Source: Aquimonas sp044344935
GTDB lineage: Bacteria; Pseudomonadota; Gammaproteobacteria; Xanthomonadales; Xanthomonadaceae
Direction: 5' to 3'
NCBI GenBank assembly: GCA_044344935.1
Contig: JBIJCA010000266.1
Location: 1-6,345 of the forward strand
DNA length: 6,345 nucleotides
Shown here: one piece after another, positions 1 through 5,576 of the stretch
How the letters are laid out: each line of letters begins with the position of its first letter
Numbering within the stretch: the stretch's first letter is position 1
Program-made: the position numbers and the translations under genes
Notes under the pieces: generated by a model
What the model saw: the letters and a program-made list of their open reading frames with translations, nothing else
What the model was told of the DNA's origin: nothing
The model's database searches: none

Positions 1-58
1 CGGGGGCCTCTTTTGGGGGGGGGGCGCCCCCCTAAACCCGCCGCCCCCGCCCCGCTGC
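1..58. other. Low-complexity G/C tract at window edge, probable sequence-end artefact
   Basis: The first bases hold a run of ten G (15-24), followed after 'cg' by six C (27-32), a 'taaa' and further C-rich sequence. The translation here is 'GPLLGGGRPPKPAAPAP', unlike the hydrophobic Gly-Gly strand normally found just before the 'LLExLG' segment of this family. From about base 55 the coding sequence looks normal. A read or contig end with erroneous bases is the simplest explanation; a genuine Pro/Gly linker is possible. Confidence 0.5.
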
Positions 59-903
59 TTGAGAGCCTGGGTCTGTGGACGCAAGCCCGGTATGCCTGCA
101 TCGATTGGAGATACGCAGCTCCGGTCGCCGCGCAGAAGGCGGCGAAGCGTGCGCGCGGGGGCGCTGAGGTGCTGCCCAGTCTCGACGAACTGTTCGACCC
201 CACCACCTGGCTCAGCGAGACCTCCCGCTGGTGCGGCAGCCACCGCCTGATGCTGGGCGACAGCCTCGTCGAGCAGGACTTCGACTGGCTGTACGGAAAT
301 GCCGAAGACGGCTGGCTGCTGGCACGTTTGCACCACGGCGGCGGCCAGATCGTGTTCGCCAGCCAGCTGGACTTCATGGCGACCCGCGGCCTGCGCTCGC
401 ACGCCAACGCCGCGCTGACCTGGCAACTGCTCGCACCCGCCCTGCTGGATGCGCCGGAGGTACTGCTGGTGCACGCGGCGGATCTGCCGCCGCTGCACGT
501 GCTGATCGTGCGCCACGGATGGCCGATTCTGCTGCCTCTGCTGCTGGGCCTGCTGGCCTGGATGTGGATGCGCGGTCAGCGTTTCGGGCCGCTGCAGCCC
601 GAGGTGACGGTGCCGCGCCGTGCTCTGCGCGAGCACCTGCGCGCCGCGGCCGAGCTGGCCCTTCGCCGCCGCCAGGGCAGCGCCCTGCTGAAACCGCTGC
701 GCCAGCGCGTGCTGCAGCGGCTTTCGCTGAGTGCGCCCGAGCTCGCCGCCCTGCCGGCACGCGAACTCGCCGAGGCGCTGGCCGTCCGCCACCAGCTGCC
801 ACTCGCCGCCGTCGAACACGCGCTGTTCGACATCCGCATCGACCGCCCCGCCGCGCTGGCTGAAGCGGTGCGCACCCTCCACCGACTGAGCACCCGCCCA
901 TGA
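1..903 (+). CDS. DUF4350 domain-containing membrane protein, 5'-partial
   Basis: This is the C-terminal part of a DUF4350-type protein. The frame is open from base 1, so the true start lies upstream; the first in-frame start-like codon is a TTG at 13, inside a suspect G/C tract, and is not credible as a start. Residues below count from that TTG. 'PLLESLG' (14-20) resembles the family's 'dpLLe-LGv' segment, and 'GGGQIVFASQLDFMATRGL' (109-127) resembles the glycine-led strand and loop that ends the soluble domain. One transmembrane helix follows at about 168-187 (PILLPLLLGLLAWMWM). The rest is a cytoplasmic helical tail rich in Arg, Ala and Leu. The stop overlaps the moxR start (ATGA), which indicates translational coupling. 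In such operons the protein is a membrane partner of the MoxR/DUF58 pair; its biochemical role is unknown. Family assignment is fairly secure from the context and the residues named. Confidence 0.8.
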   Translation, partial: RGPLLGGGRPPKPAAPAPLLESLGLWTQARYACIDWRYAAPVAAQKAAKRARGGAEVLPSLDELFDPTTWLSETSRWCGSHRLMLGDSLVEQDFDWLYGNAEDGWLLARLHHGGGQIVFASQLDFMATRGLRSHANAALTWQLLAPALLDAPEVLLVHAADLPPLHVLIVRHGWPILLPLLLGLLAWMWMRGQRFGPLQPEVTVPRRALREHLRAAAELALRRRQGSALLKPLRQRVLQRLSLSAPELAALPARELAEALAVRHQLPLAAVEHALFDIRIDRPAALAEAVRTLHRLSTRP

Positions 904-1922
904 GCAGTGAACTGAACCCGCCCGCCCCTGCCGCCGCACCGGCCGCACCGGCCGTGCCCACGCTGTCGATCGAACAGGCAGCGCAGACGGTCGCAGCGAT
1001 CCGCGCGCAGATCGGCGGCGCCTTCTACGGCCAGGAGCAGGTACTGGACGAACTGCTGGTGGCGCTGATGGCCGGCGGCCATGTGCTTCTGGAGGGCGTG
1101 CCGGGCCTGGGAAAGACTCTGCTGGTACGCGCCCTGTCAGCGTCGGTCTCATGCAGCTTCGCGCGCATTCAGTTCACGCCTGACCTGATGCCCAGCGACG
1201 TCAGCGGCCACGCCTTCTACGACCCCAAGACTGAGGGCTTCCGCATTCGCCGCGGCCCCGTCTTCACCAACCTGCTGCTGGCCGATGAAATCAACCGGGC
1301 GCCCGCAAAGACCCAGGCCGCGCTGCTGGAGGTGATGCAGGAAGGCCAGGTCACGATCGAATCGCGCAGCTTTCCCTTGGCACCGCCGTTCATGACCATC
1401 GCTACCCAGAACCCGGTCGAACAGGAAGGCACCTACCCGCTGCCCGAGGCGCAGCTCGACCGCTTCCTGCTGAAGATCCTGATGAACTATCCCGCCCATG
1501 CCGACGAGGTGCGGATGGTCGAGGCGGTCAGCACCGGCCGGGTCGCCCACGACTTCGACCTCTCGCGGGTACGCCCGGTAGCGAAGCCCGAAACCCTGCT
1601 CGGCCTGCAGCAGGCAGCCGCCCAGGTGCGTGTCGACCCGGTCGTGCTCGACTACGCCGTGCGCATCTGCCGCGCCACCCGCGAGTGGTCGGGCCTGGCG
1701 ATGGGCGCCGGGCCGCGCGGCAGCCTGGCGCTGGTGCGCGCCGCGCGTGCGCAGGCGCTGCTGGGCCAGCGCGACTTCGTCACGCCTGACGACCTGCGCA
1801 GCATCGCCAAGCCGGCCTTGCGCCATCGCTTGAGCCTCTCGCCGGAACTGCAGATCGAAGGCCGCCGCATCGACGAGGTGCTGGACGCCCTGCTGCTGAA
1901 GGTGGAGGCGCCGCGTCAGTGA
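900..1922 (+). CDS. MoxR family AAA+ ATPase
   Basis: This 340-residue cytoplasmic ATPase of the MoxR/RavA group is thought to act as a chaperone that uses ATP hydrolysis to mature or load metal and cofactors into partner proteins, often ones with VWA domains. A Pro/Ala-rich tail (about 6-20) precedes the AAA+ core. Visible motifs are Walker A GVPGLGKT (66-73), Walker B LLLADE (125-130) followed by INRAPAKTQAALLEVMQE, sensor 1 around ATQNP (168-172), the arginine-finger region EAQLDRF (183-189) and the sensor-2 segment GPRGS (271-275) in the C-terminal helical lid. Length is normal for the family (about 310-350). The ATG at 900 overlaps the DUF4350 stop and the TGA at 1920-1922 overlaps the next GTG, so the gene is embedded in a coupled operon with its likely DUF58 partner. 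No independent promoter is evident. The family is certain; the client is unknown. Confidence 0.96.
   Translation: MSSELNPPAPAAAPAAPAVPTLSIEQAAQTVAAIRAQIGGAFYGQEQVLDELLVALMAGGHVLLEGVPGLGKTLLVRALSASVSCSFARIQFTPDLMPSDVSGHAFYDPKTEGFRIRRGPVFTNLLLADEINRAPAKTQAALLEVMQEGQVTIESRSFPLAPPFMTIATQNPVEQEGTYPLPEAQLDRFLLKILMNYPAHADEVRMVEAVSTGRVAHDFDLSRVRPVAKPETLLGLQQAAAQVRVDPVVLDYAVRICRATREWSGLAMGAGPRGSLALVRAARAQALLGQRDFVTPDDLRSIAKPALRHRLSLSPELQIEGRRIDEVLDALLLKVEAPRQ
1904..1908 (+). promoter_or_regulatory. Shine-Dalgarno for the DUF58 gene, inside moxR
   Basis: GGAGG lies 10 nt before the GTG at 1919, within the last codons of moxR. It supports the GTG start and the four-base GTGA overlap, and suggests the DUF58 gene is translated partly by its own initiation as well as by coupling. 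Confidence 0.65.
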
Positions 1923-3220
1923 GACCGACGCGCGCCCTGATCCTGGCGCTCTGCCTGTTGGCCCTGCCCGGCGGCCTGCTGGCGTTCGGCGTGGCCGGGC
2001 CGGGCCCGCTGCTTGGCGCCAGCCTGGCGCTGCTGGCGCTGGCGGCGATTGATCTTGCGCGGTTGCGCCTGCTGCCGGTGCCCGCCATCGAACGACGCGT
2101 GCCGCGCATCGTCGCGGTCGGTCATCCGCTCACGGTCGAACTGGTGCTCAGCGGCGGCCTGCCCGGTCAACGTCTGGAGGTGTTCGATCTGCACCCCTCC
2201 CATTGGCCGGTAGAGGCGCTGCCACAACGCATTGAACTGCCCGCCGAGAGCCGCAGCGTGGTCGAGTACCGACTGCACCCCGAGCGTCGCGGGCACGCGC
2301 GCTTCGAAGGCTGCGCGCTGCGCCTGTGCTCCCCGTGGCGTCTGTGGACGCGACTGCACATCCTGCCCCTGCACTCGGACGTGCGCATCTATCCGGATTT
2401 CGCGCGGGTCAGCCACCTCGCCCTGGTCGGCACCGACCGCGCCAGCCGTGTGATCGGCGCGCATCAGCACCGACGCCGCGGCGAAGGCACCGAGTTCCAC
2501 CAGCTGCGCGAATACCGCACCGGCGACAGCCTGCGCCAGATCGACTGGAAGGCCACCCGCCGCGCGCAGAAGCTGATCTCGCGCGACTACCAGGACGAGC
2601 GCAATCAGCAGGTCGTGCTGCTGGTCGACACCGGCCGCCGCATGCTCGCGCACGATGGCAGCCTGAGCCACTTCGACCATGCCTTGAACGCCAGCCTGCT
2701 GGTCGCATTCATCGCCCTGCGTCAGGGTGACTCGGTGGGCCTGATGGCCAGCGGCGGACAATCGCGCTGGATGCCGCCGGTGCGCGGCCTGGGCGCGATT
2801 GACCGCATGCTGGATACCGTGTTCGACCTGCAGCCGCAGCCGGTCGCGACCGACTACATCGAGGCCGCCATGCAGCTGGGCGTGCGCCAGCAGCGACGCG
2901 CCCTGATCCTGATCGTCACCAATGCCCGCGATGAGGACATCGAGGATCTGCTTGCCGGCATCCGGCAGCTGCAGCGCAGGCATCTGGTCTGCGTCGCCAG
3001 CCTGCGCGAGGCGATGCTGGACGAACTGATCGAGCGCGCGCCGGAGCGCGTCGACACCGCCCTCGAAGCCAGCGCTGCCGCCCACTACCTGGAACAGCGC
3101 CAGCGCGCGCACACCGCTCTTCGCGCGCAGGGTGCGACCGTGCTCGACGTCACCGCGATCGAACTGCCCGGCGCACTGGTCGATCACTATCTGGCGATGA
3201 AGCGGGCCGGGCGCCTCTAA
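1919..3220 (+). CDS. DUF58 domain-containing membrane protein (degenerate VWA fold)
   Basis: This 433-residue protein has two N-terminal hydrophobic helices (about 5-25 and 30-47), then a basic stretch and a beta-rich region ending near 165. The DUF58 signature GEGTEFHQLREYRTGDSLRQIDWKA (188-212) follows, leading into a von Willebrand-A-like Rossmann domain that starts at QQVVLLVDTGRRM (230-242). The metal-site motif is D-T-G-R-R rather than the canonical D-x-S-x-S, as I recall being common in proteobacterial DUF58 proteins, so classical MIDAS metal binding may be altered. Length is typical (about 400-450). In the family the protein is encoded next to moxR and is taken to be its membrane-bound partner, perhaps connecting the ATPase to cell-envelope clients. 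The GTG start is chosen for its overlap with the moxR stop and the GGAGG upstream. It is the last gene of the operon, ending at TAA. The molecular function is not established. Confidence 0.94.
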   Translation: MRPTRALILALCLLALPGGLLAFGVAGPGPLLGASLALLALAAIDLARLRLLPVPAIERRVPRIVAVGHPLTVELVLSGGLPGQRLEVFDLHPSHWPVEALPQRIELPAESRSVVEYRLHPERRGHARFEGCALRLCSPWRLWTRLHILPLHSDVRIYPDFARVSHLALVGTDRASRVIGAHQHRRRGEGTEFHQLREYRTGDSLRQIDWKATRRAQKLISRDYQDERNQQVVLLVDTGRRMLAHDGSLSHFDHALNASLLVAFIALRQGDSVGLMASGGQSRWMPPVRGLGAIDRMLDTVFDLQPQPVATDYIEAAMQLGVRQQRRALILIVTNARDEDIEDLLAGIRQLQRRHLVCVASLREAMLDELIERAPERVDTALEASAAAHYLEQRQRAHTALRAQGATVLDVTAIELPGALVDHYLAMKRAGRL

Positions 3221-3313
3221 GACAGTTAGGTTGCGCGCGCGCAGAACAAGGCCCCGGCGCTGTGCAGCAGGTCAACCGTTTCCGGCCGGACGCGGTGCTT
3301 GCCTCCGACCCTC

Positions 3314-3319
3314 AGGGAG
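3314..3319 (+). promoter_or_regulatory. Shine-Dalgarno deciding the serine hydrolase start
   Basis: AGGGAG sits 8 nt before the GTG at 3328. The alternative in-frame GTG at 3262 has no comparable purine-rich element and would put a charged 22-residue extension in front of the signal peptide, so the downstream GTG is preferred. Confidence 0.65.
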
Positions 3320-3327
3320 TTCCGACC

Positions 3328-4449
3328 GTGCCTGCCTGCCGCCACCTCCTGCTCTGCGCCATCGTGGCGATCAACGCCGCACTGATGATCCCGTCGTCCG
3401 GCCGGGCCGCGAACCCGCAAGCGGGCGTCCCCGACTTCAGCCAGGTCGAAGCGCTCATGCAGCAGGCGGTCAGCGCCGTACCGCTGTCTGGGGCCACCCT
3501 GCTGCTCGTTCAGGACGAGACCGACGTGCTGGCCCTGTACTACGGCACGCACACGCCCGCCACGCGGCTGTCGATCGCCTCGGCCAGCAAGTGGCTGTCG
3601 GCCGCCACCGTCGCATCGCTGGTGGACTCCGGCGAACTCGACTGGAACACCACGCTCGGCAGCCTGCTGCCCAACGCGCCCCTGGACAAGCATCCGATCA
3701 CCCTGCGCCAGCTGTTCTCGCACACCTCGGGCATCCCCGCGCGTGATCTCGGCTGCCTGCGCGACCAGAGCGTCAGCCTCGGCCAGTGCGCGGAGCAGAT
3801 CCTCACGGCACTCCTGATTGCCGCCCCCGGCACCTGCTTCTCCTACGGCGGCAACTCGATGCAGGTCGCTGGACGCATGGCCGAGCTCGCCAGCGGACTC
3901 TCCTGGGATGCACTGTTCCGCACCCGAATCTCGCAGCCGCTCGGCTTGAGCGACACCGACTATGCGGTCGGCAGCACGAGCTCTGGCTATGTCGAGGTGC
4001 CGAACCCGCACATCGGCGGCGGCGCGCGCAGCAGCGCACGCGACCTGATCCGGATCGCCCAGCTCTACCTGCAGGACGGTCGCTTGGGCAGCACGCAGGT
4101 GCTGCAGCCGGCGACAGTCGCCTACATGCGCGGCGATCAGACCGACGGCGCGCCCTACATCAACAATCCCGATCCGCGCAGCTACGGCTATGGCATCGGC
4201 ACCTGGCGCAACCGGCTCGACGGCCAGGGCGGGCTCTTCGAGGCCTCCAGCGCCGGCGCCGGCGGCACCTGGCCGTGGCTGGATCGGCAGGCCGGCGTGG
4301 CCGGCGTGTTCTTCGTCGACAGCACCCTCGTCAGCGTCCAGCCCTACGTCAGGCGACTGACGCCAGCGGTCCGCACAGCGCTGGGCGCGGACGCTCCGCT
4401 GTTCGGCGACGGCATCGAAGGCGCTGCGATGCGTCAGGGCTGCGGCTGA
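3328..4449 (+). CDS. Exported serine hydrolase, beta-lactamase/esterase (class C-like) family
   Basis: With the GTG at 3328 the product has 373 residues and a plausible Sec signal peptide: a short N-terminus with one Arg, a hydrophobic core (LLLCAIVAINAALMI) and likely cleavage after GRA, near residue 27. It should act in the periplasm or outside the cell. The nucleophile motif is S85-A-S-K88 (S-x-x-K). The second motif appears as FSYGGNSMQVAG with Tyr173 where many relatives have Y-x-N. The third is the glycine-rich GAGGTWPWLD (310-319) in place of K-T-G/H-x-G. FSHTSGIPA is another family hallmark. Four cysteines remain in the mature form (143, 154, 170, 372), three of them flanking the active-site Tyr, so disulfides are possible. 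Such enzymes include esterases, D-amino-peptidases and penicillin-binding-like proteins; antibiotic resistance should not be inferred. A longer version starting at 3262 is less likely. The gene follows the DUF58 gene by 107 nt and may have its own promoter, though none is clear. Confidence 0.9.
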   Translation: MPACRHLLLCAIVAINAALMIPSSGRAANPQAGVPDFSQVEALMQQAVSAVPLSGATLLLVQDETDVLALYYGTHTPATRLSIASASKWLSAATVASLVDSGELDWNTTLGSLLPNAPLDKHPITLRQLFSHTSGIPARDLGCLRDQSVSLGQCAEQILTALLIAAPGTCFSYGGNSMQVAGRMAELASGLSWDALFRTRISQPLGLSDTDYAVGSTSSGYVEVPNPHIGGGARSSARDLIRIAQLYLQDGRLGSTQVLQPATVAYMRGDQTDGAPYINNPDPRSYGYGIGTWRNRLDGQGGLFEASSAGAGGTWPWLDRQAGVAGVFFVDSTLVSVQPYVRRLTPAVRTALGADAPLFGDGIEGAAMRQGCG

Positions 4450-4597
4450 GCCTCCGCCCCACCGTTCGTCATCGGCGGCTTGACGCAGGTCGAGAGGCAG
4501 CTCACGGCGGATTCGCACCTCCGGCTCCGCTTGCCCCTCCGGGCGCTCGACCCGCCCCGCGCGCGAGGCTGCGTGCGTGGGCGCGCAAGTTGTCGGC

Positions 4598-5053
4598 TCA
4601 GTTCGCGCGCAGCAGCCAGTACTCCGGCCGCTCGCCGACCCGCTCGAAGCCCAGCCGGCCATAGAAGCGCTGCGCACCCGCGTTGACCTTCAGTACCTGC
4701 AGCCCGACGCCGCGACCGAGGGCACGTGCCTGGCTCAGCAGATCGCGAACCACTGCGGCGCCGATGCCGCGGCCCTGCGCTTCCGCGCGCAGGTAGAGAC
4801 GGGCGAGATACAGGTGGGTGGGGCGCCACTCGATGGCGCGCAGGCCCTGCTCCCTGCCTTCGACCAGGATGAAGTCCTGCGCGGACGCGCAGAAGCTGCG
4901 GGCGTGGCGATCACGCTGGTCGGCCTCGTCCCAGGGGCCCCAGGTCTGCTCGACATAGCTGCGCATGGCCTCGCGGGTGATCCGGTAGGCCAGTTCGCGG
5001 TCGGCAGCCTGCACGCCGCGCAGCTGGAAGATCGGGCGGTTCGGGCTGGCCAT
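4598..5053 (-). CDS. GNAT family N-acetyltransferase
   Basis: This 151-residue single-domain protein would transfer an acetyl group from acetyl-CoA to an amine of an unknown substrate in the cytoplasm. The N-terminal part LRGVQAADRELAYRITREAMRSYVEQTWGPWDE (11-43) matches a common GNAT subgroup that carries the 'yve-xxwGpWde' segment. Motif A is LYLARLYLRAEAQGRGIGAAVVRDLL, with the pyrophosphate-binding Q93-G-R-G-I-G98. Motif B is LQVLKVNAGAQRFYGRLGFERVGE, with Asn124, Tyr131 and Phe136 at the usual positions. Length is normal for the superfamily. The ATG at 5053 is the natural start because homology begins a few residues later; no strong Shine-Dalgarno precedes it. The gene converges on the serine hydrolase (148-nt gap) and is preceded by a 523-nt non-coding stretch. 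The family is certain, the substrate unknown. Confidence 0.93.
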   Translation of the reverse strand: MASPNRPIFQLRGVQAADRELAYRITREAMRSYVEQTWGPWDEADQRDRHARSFCASAQDFILVEGREQGLRAIEWRPTHLYLARLYLRAEAQGRGIGAAVVRDLLSQARALGRGVGLQVLKVNAGAQRFYGRLGFERVGERPEYWLLRAN

Positions 5054-5109
5054 GGCAGCGCCCCGGTGCGAGGAGGACGAAAGGATGGCGCAGCTTGGGG
5101 ACGCTTGTA

Positions 5110-5144
5110 GGCGCCCGGCAAGGGTGCCGCACCAGGAGCCTGGT
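5110..5144. repeat. Two adjacent short hairpins
   Basis: The first has arms GGCGCCC (5110-5116) and GGGTGCC (5122-5128), seven pairs including one G-T wobble, around the loop GGCAA. The second has arms ACCAGG (5131-5136) and CCTGGT (5139-5144), with five pairs usable around a four-base loop. They are separated by two bases and lie just upstream of the - strand GNAT gene. No T tract follows on either strand, so an intrinsic terminator is not supported. Confidence 0.5.
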
Positions 5145-5192
5145 CACAGACGCCCAGGGTTCGTTGTGCGTCCGGCTTCAACAGGACCCGCT

Positions 5193-5220
5193 GTGGATGC
5201 GCTGGGCCGATCCACCCTAC
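5193..5220 (-). repeat. GTAGGGTGGAT-type palindromic element
   Basis: On the - strand this reads GTAGGGTGGATC, a short GC spacer, then GCATCCAC, so GTGGAT and ATCCAC form a six-base inverted repeat (+ strand 5193-5198 and 5210-5215). Elements beginning GTAGGGTGG with a matching CCACC or ATCCAC arm are commonly seen scattered between genes in proteobacterial chromosomes. Membership of such a dispersed family is inferred from this resemblance, because only one copy is visible here. Confidence 0.45.
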
Positions 5221-5292
5221 CAACGCGAAGGAAGGTTTGCCTCCATCGAAGCGGGTGACCGTATCGGCCACTGCAGGCTTCGCATCATCACC

Positions 5293-5340
5293 CTCCGGGT
5301 TCGCGCGACCCGCCACGTGCCTTGGAGGCAGCACCCGGAG
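5293..5340. repeat. Eight-base perfect inverted repeat with nested hairpin
   Basis: The arms CTCCGGGT (5293-5300) and ACCCGGAG (5333-5340) are perfectly complementary and 32 bases apart. A smaller hairpin, TGCC (5318-5321) with GGCA (5327-5330) around a five-base loop, lies between them. An alternative pairing of GGGT (5297-5300) with ACCC (5308-5311) competes with the outer stem. This could fold as an RNA or be a palindromic repeat; there is no T tract. Confidence 0.45.
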
Positions 5341-5345
5341 ACCTT

Positions 5346-5370
5346 CCCGTCGCTTTCCCGCCTTGACGGG
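5346..5370. repeat. Six-base inverted repeat
   Basis: CCCGTC (5346-5351) pairs with GACGGG (5365-5370) across 13 bases, directly after the preceding eight-base repeat. In DNA this GC-rich a single six-base stem is weak evidence, so it is listed mainly as part of the cluster. Confidence 0.3.
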
Positions 5371-5433
5371 TGAAGACCTGGGCCCGGGTTCAACCGGACT
5401 GCAGACACTCCCTCAGTGCGCGGGAAAGTCGAG

Positions 5434-5480
5434 GCGCCGCAGCGAGCAGGCCGCTTGGCGTTCGTGGCGAAGCGCGGCGC
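5434..5480. repeat. Seven-base perfect inverted repeat with internal stem
   Basis: The arms GCGCCGC (5434-5440) and GCGGCGC (5474-5480) are perfectly complementary. Inside, CGCTT (5452-5456) can pair with AAGCG (5470-5474), sharing one base with the outer arm, and TTCG/CGAA (5461-5464, 5468-5471) gives an alternative tight hairpin. Together the segment could form a branched structure of about 47 bases. It lies roughly 100 bases downstream of the - strand kinase stop codon. Confidence 0.4.
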
Positions 5481-5576
5481 GTGAGTTCAATGGGGTTTGG
5501 AACACACGCGACTACGGAATTCTCGCGCGACCTGCGTCCCGAGGCGGCCTCAGCAAGCGGATGGTTCTCAATCCTC

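Larger units (their letters stand above)
5054..5576. other. Gene-free intergenic region rich in short inverted repeats
   Basis: No convincing coding sequence is present in these 523 bases. Open frames here are Arg/Pro-rich, weakly started and run into the shadow frames of neighbouring genes. The region holds at least five inverted repeats, annotated separately, and is less uniformly GC-rich near its right end (about 5485-5576). No tRNA, tmRNA, SRP or RNase P RNA can be recognised. It must contain the GNAT promoter and the 3' end of the kinase transcript, but I see no clear -35/-10 pair and no hairpin followed by a T tract. It may be a cluster of dispersed palindromic repeats or a remnant of one. 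Confidence 0.6.

Noticed and set aside
1916..3187. A 423-codon open frame on the - strand opposite the DUF58 gene
   Set aside because: The + strand carries the conserved DUF58 signature and operon overlaps. The antisense product is Gln/Ala/His-rich with no family resemblance and arises from third-position GC bias.
3232..3243. The 12-base palindrome TGCGCGCGCGCA after the DUF58 stop
   Set aside because: It is an alternating GC run that is self-complementary by composition, with no T tract and no recognised operator.
3281..3290. The 10-base palindrome TCCGGCCGGA upstream of the serine hydrolase
   Set aside because: Ten-base GC palindromes are common at this composition. There is no second copy or adjacent promoter to support an operator.
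4450..4597. Convergent gap between the hydrolase and GNAT genes as a bidirectional terminator
   Set aside because: Only short GC stems such as GCGCGC at 4559-4564 and 4581-4586 were found, with long loops and no A/T tracts on either side.
3226..4677. A 483-codon open frame on the - strand opposite the serine hydrolase
   Set aside because: It is antisense to a gene with clear SxxK motifs and overlaps the 3' end of the GNAT gene. Its translation is Arg/Ala/Gly-rich without recognisable domains. Long antisense frames are expected in DNA this GC-rich.
4735..5334. A 199-codon - strand frame running from the intergenic region into the GNAT gene
   Set aside because: It overlaps the GNAT gene in another frame. 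The part outside it (such as 'LVGWIGPAHPQRVL') is a translation of the repeat-like sequence, a typical source of spurious hypothetical proteins.
5380..5405. A GGTTCAA-like T-loop suggesting a tRNA
   Set aside because: The flanking bases do not form a five-pair T stem and no acceptor, D or anticodon arms can be found nearby.
5541..5551. GAGGCGGCCTC hairpin after the kinase gene as an intrinsic terminator
   Set aside because: It has only four base pairs around a three-base loop and no T tract on the - strand, so it is not a credible terminator.
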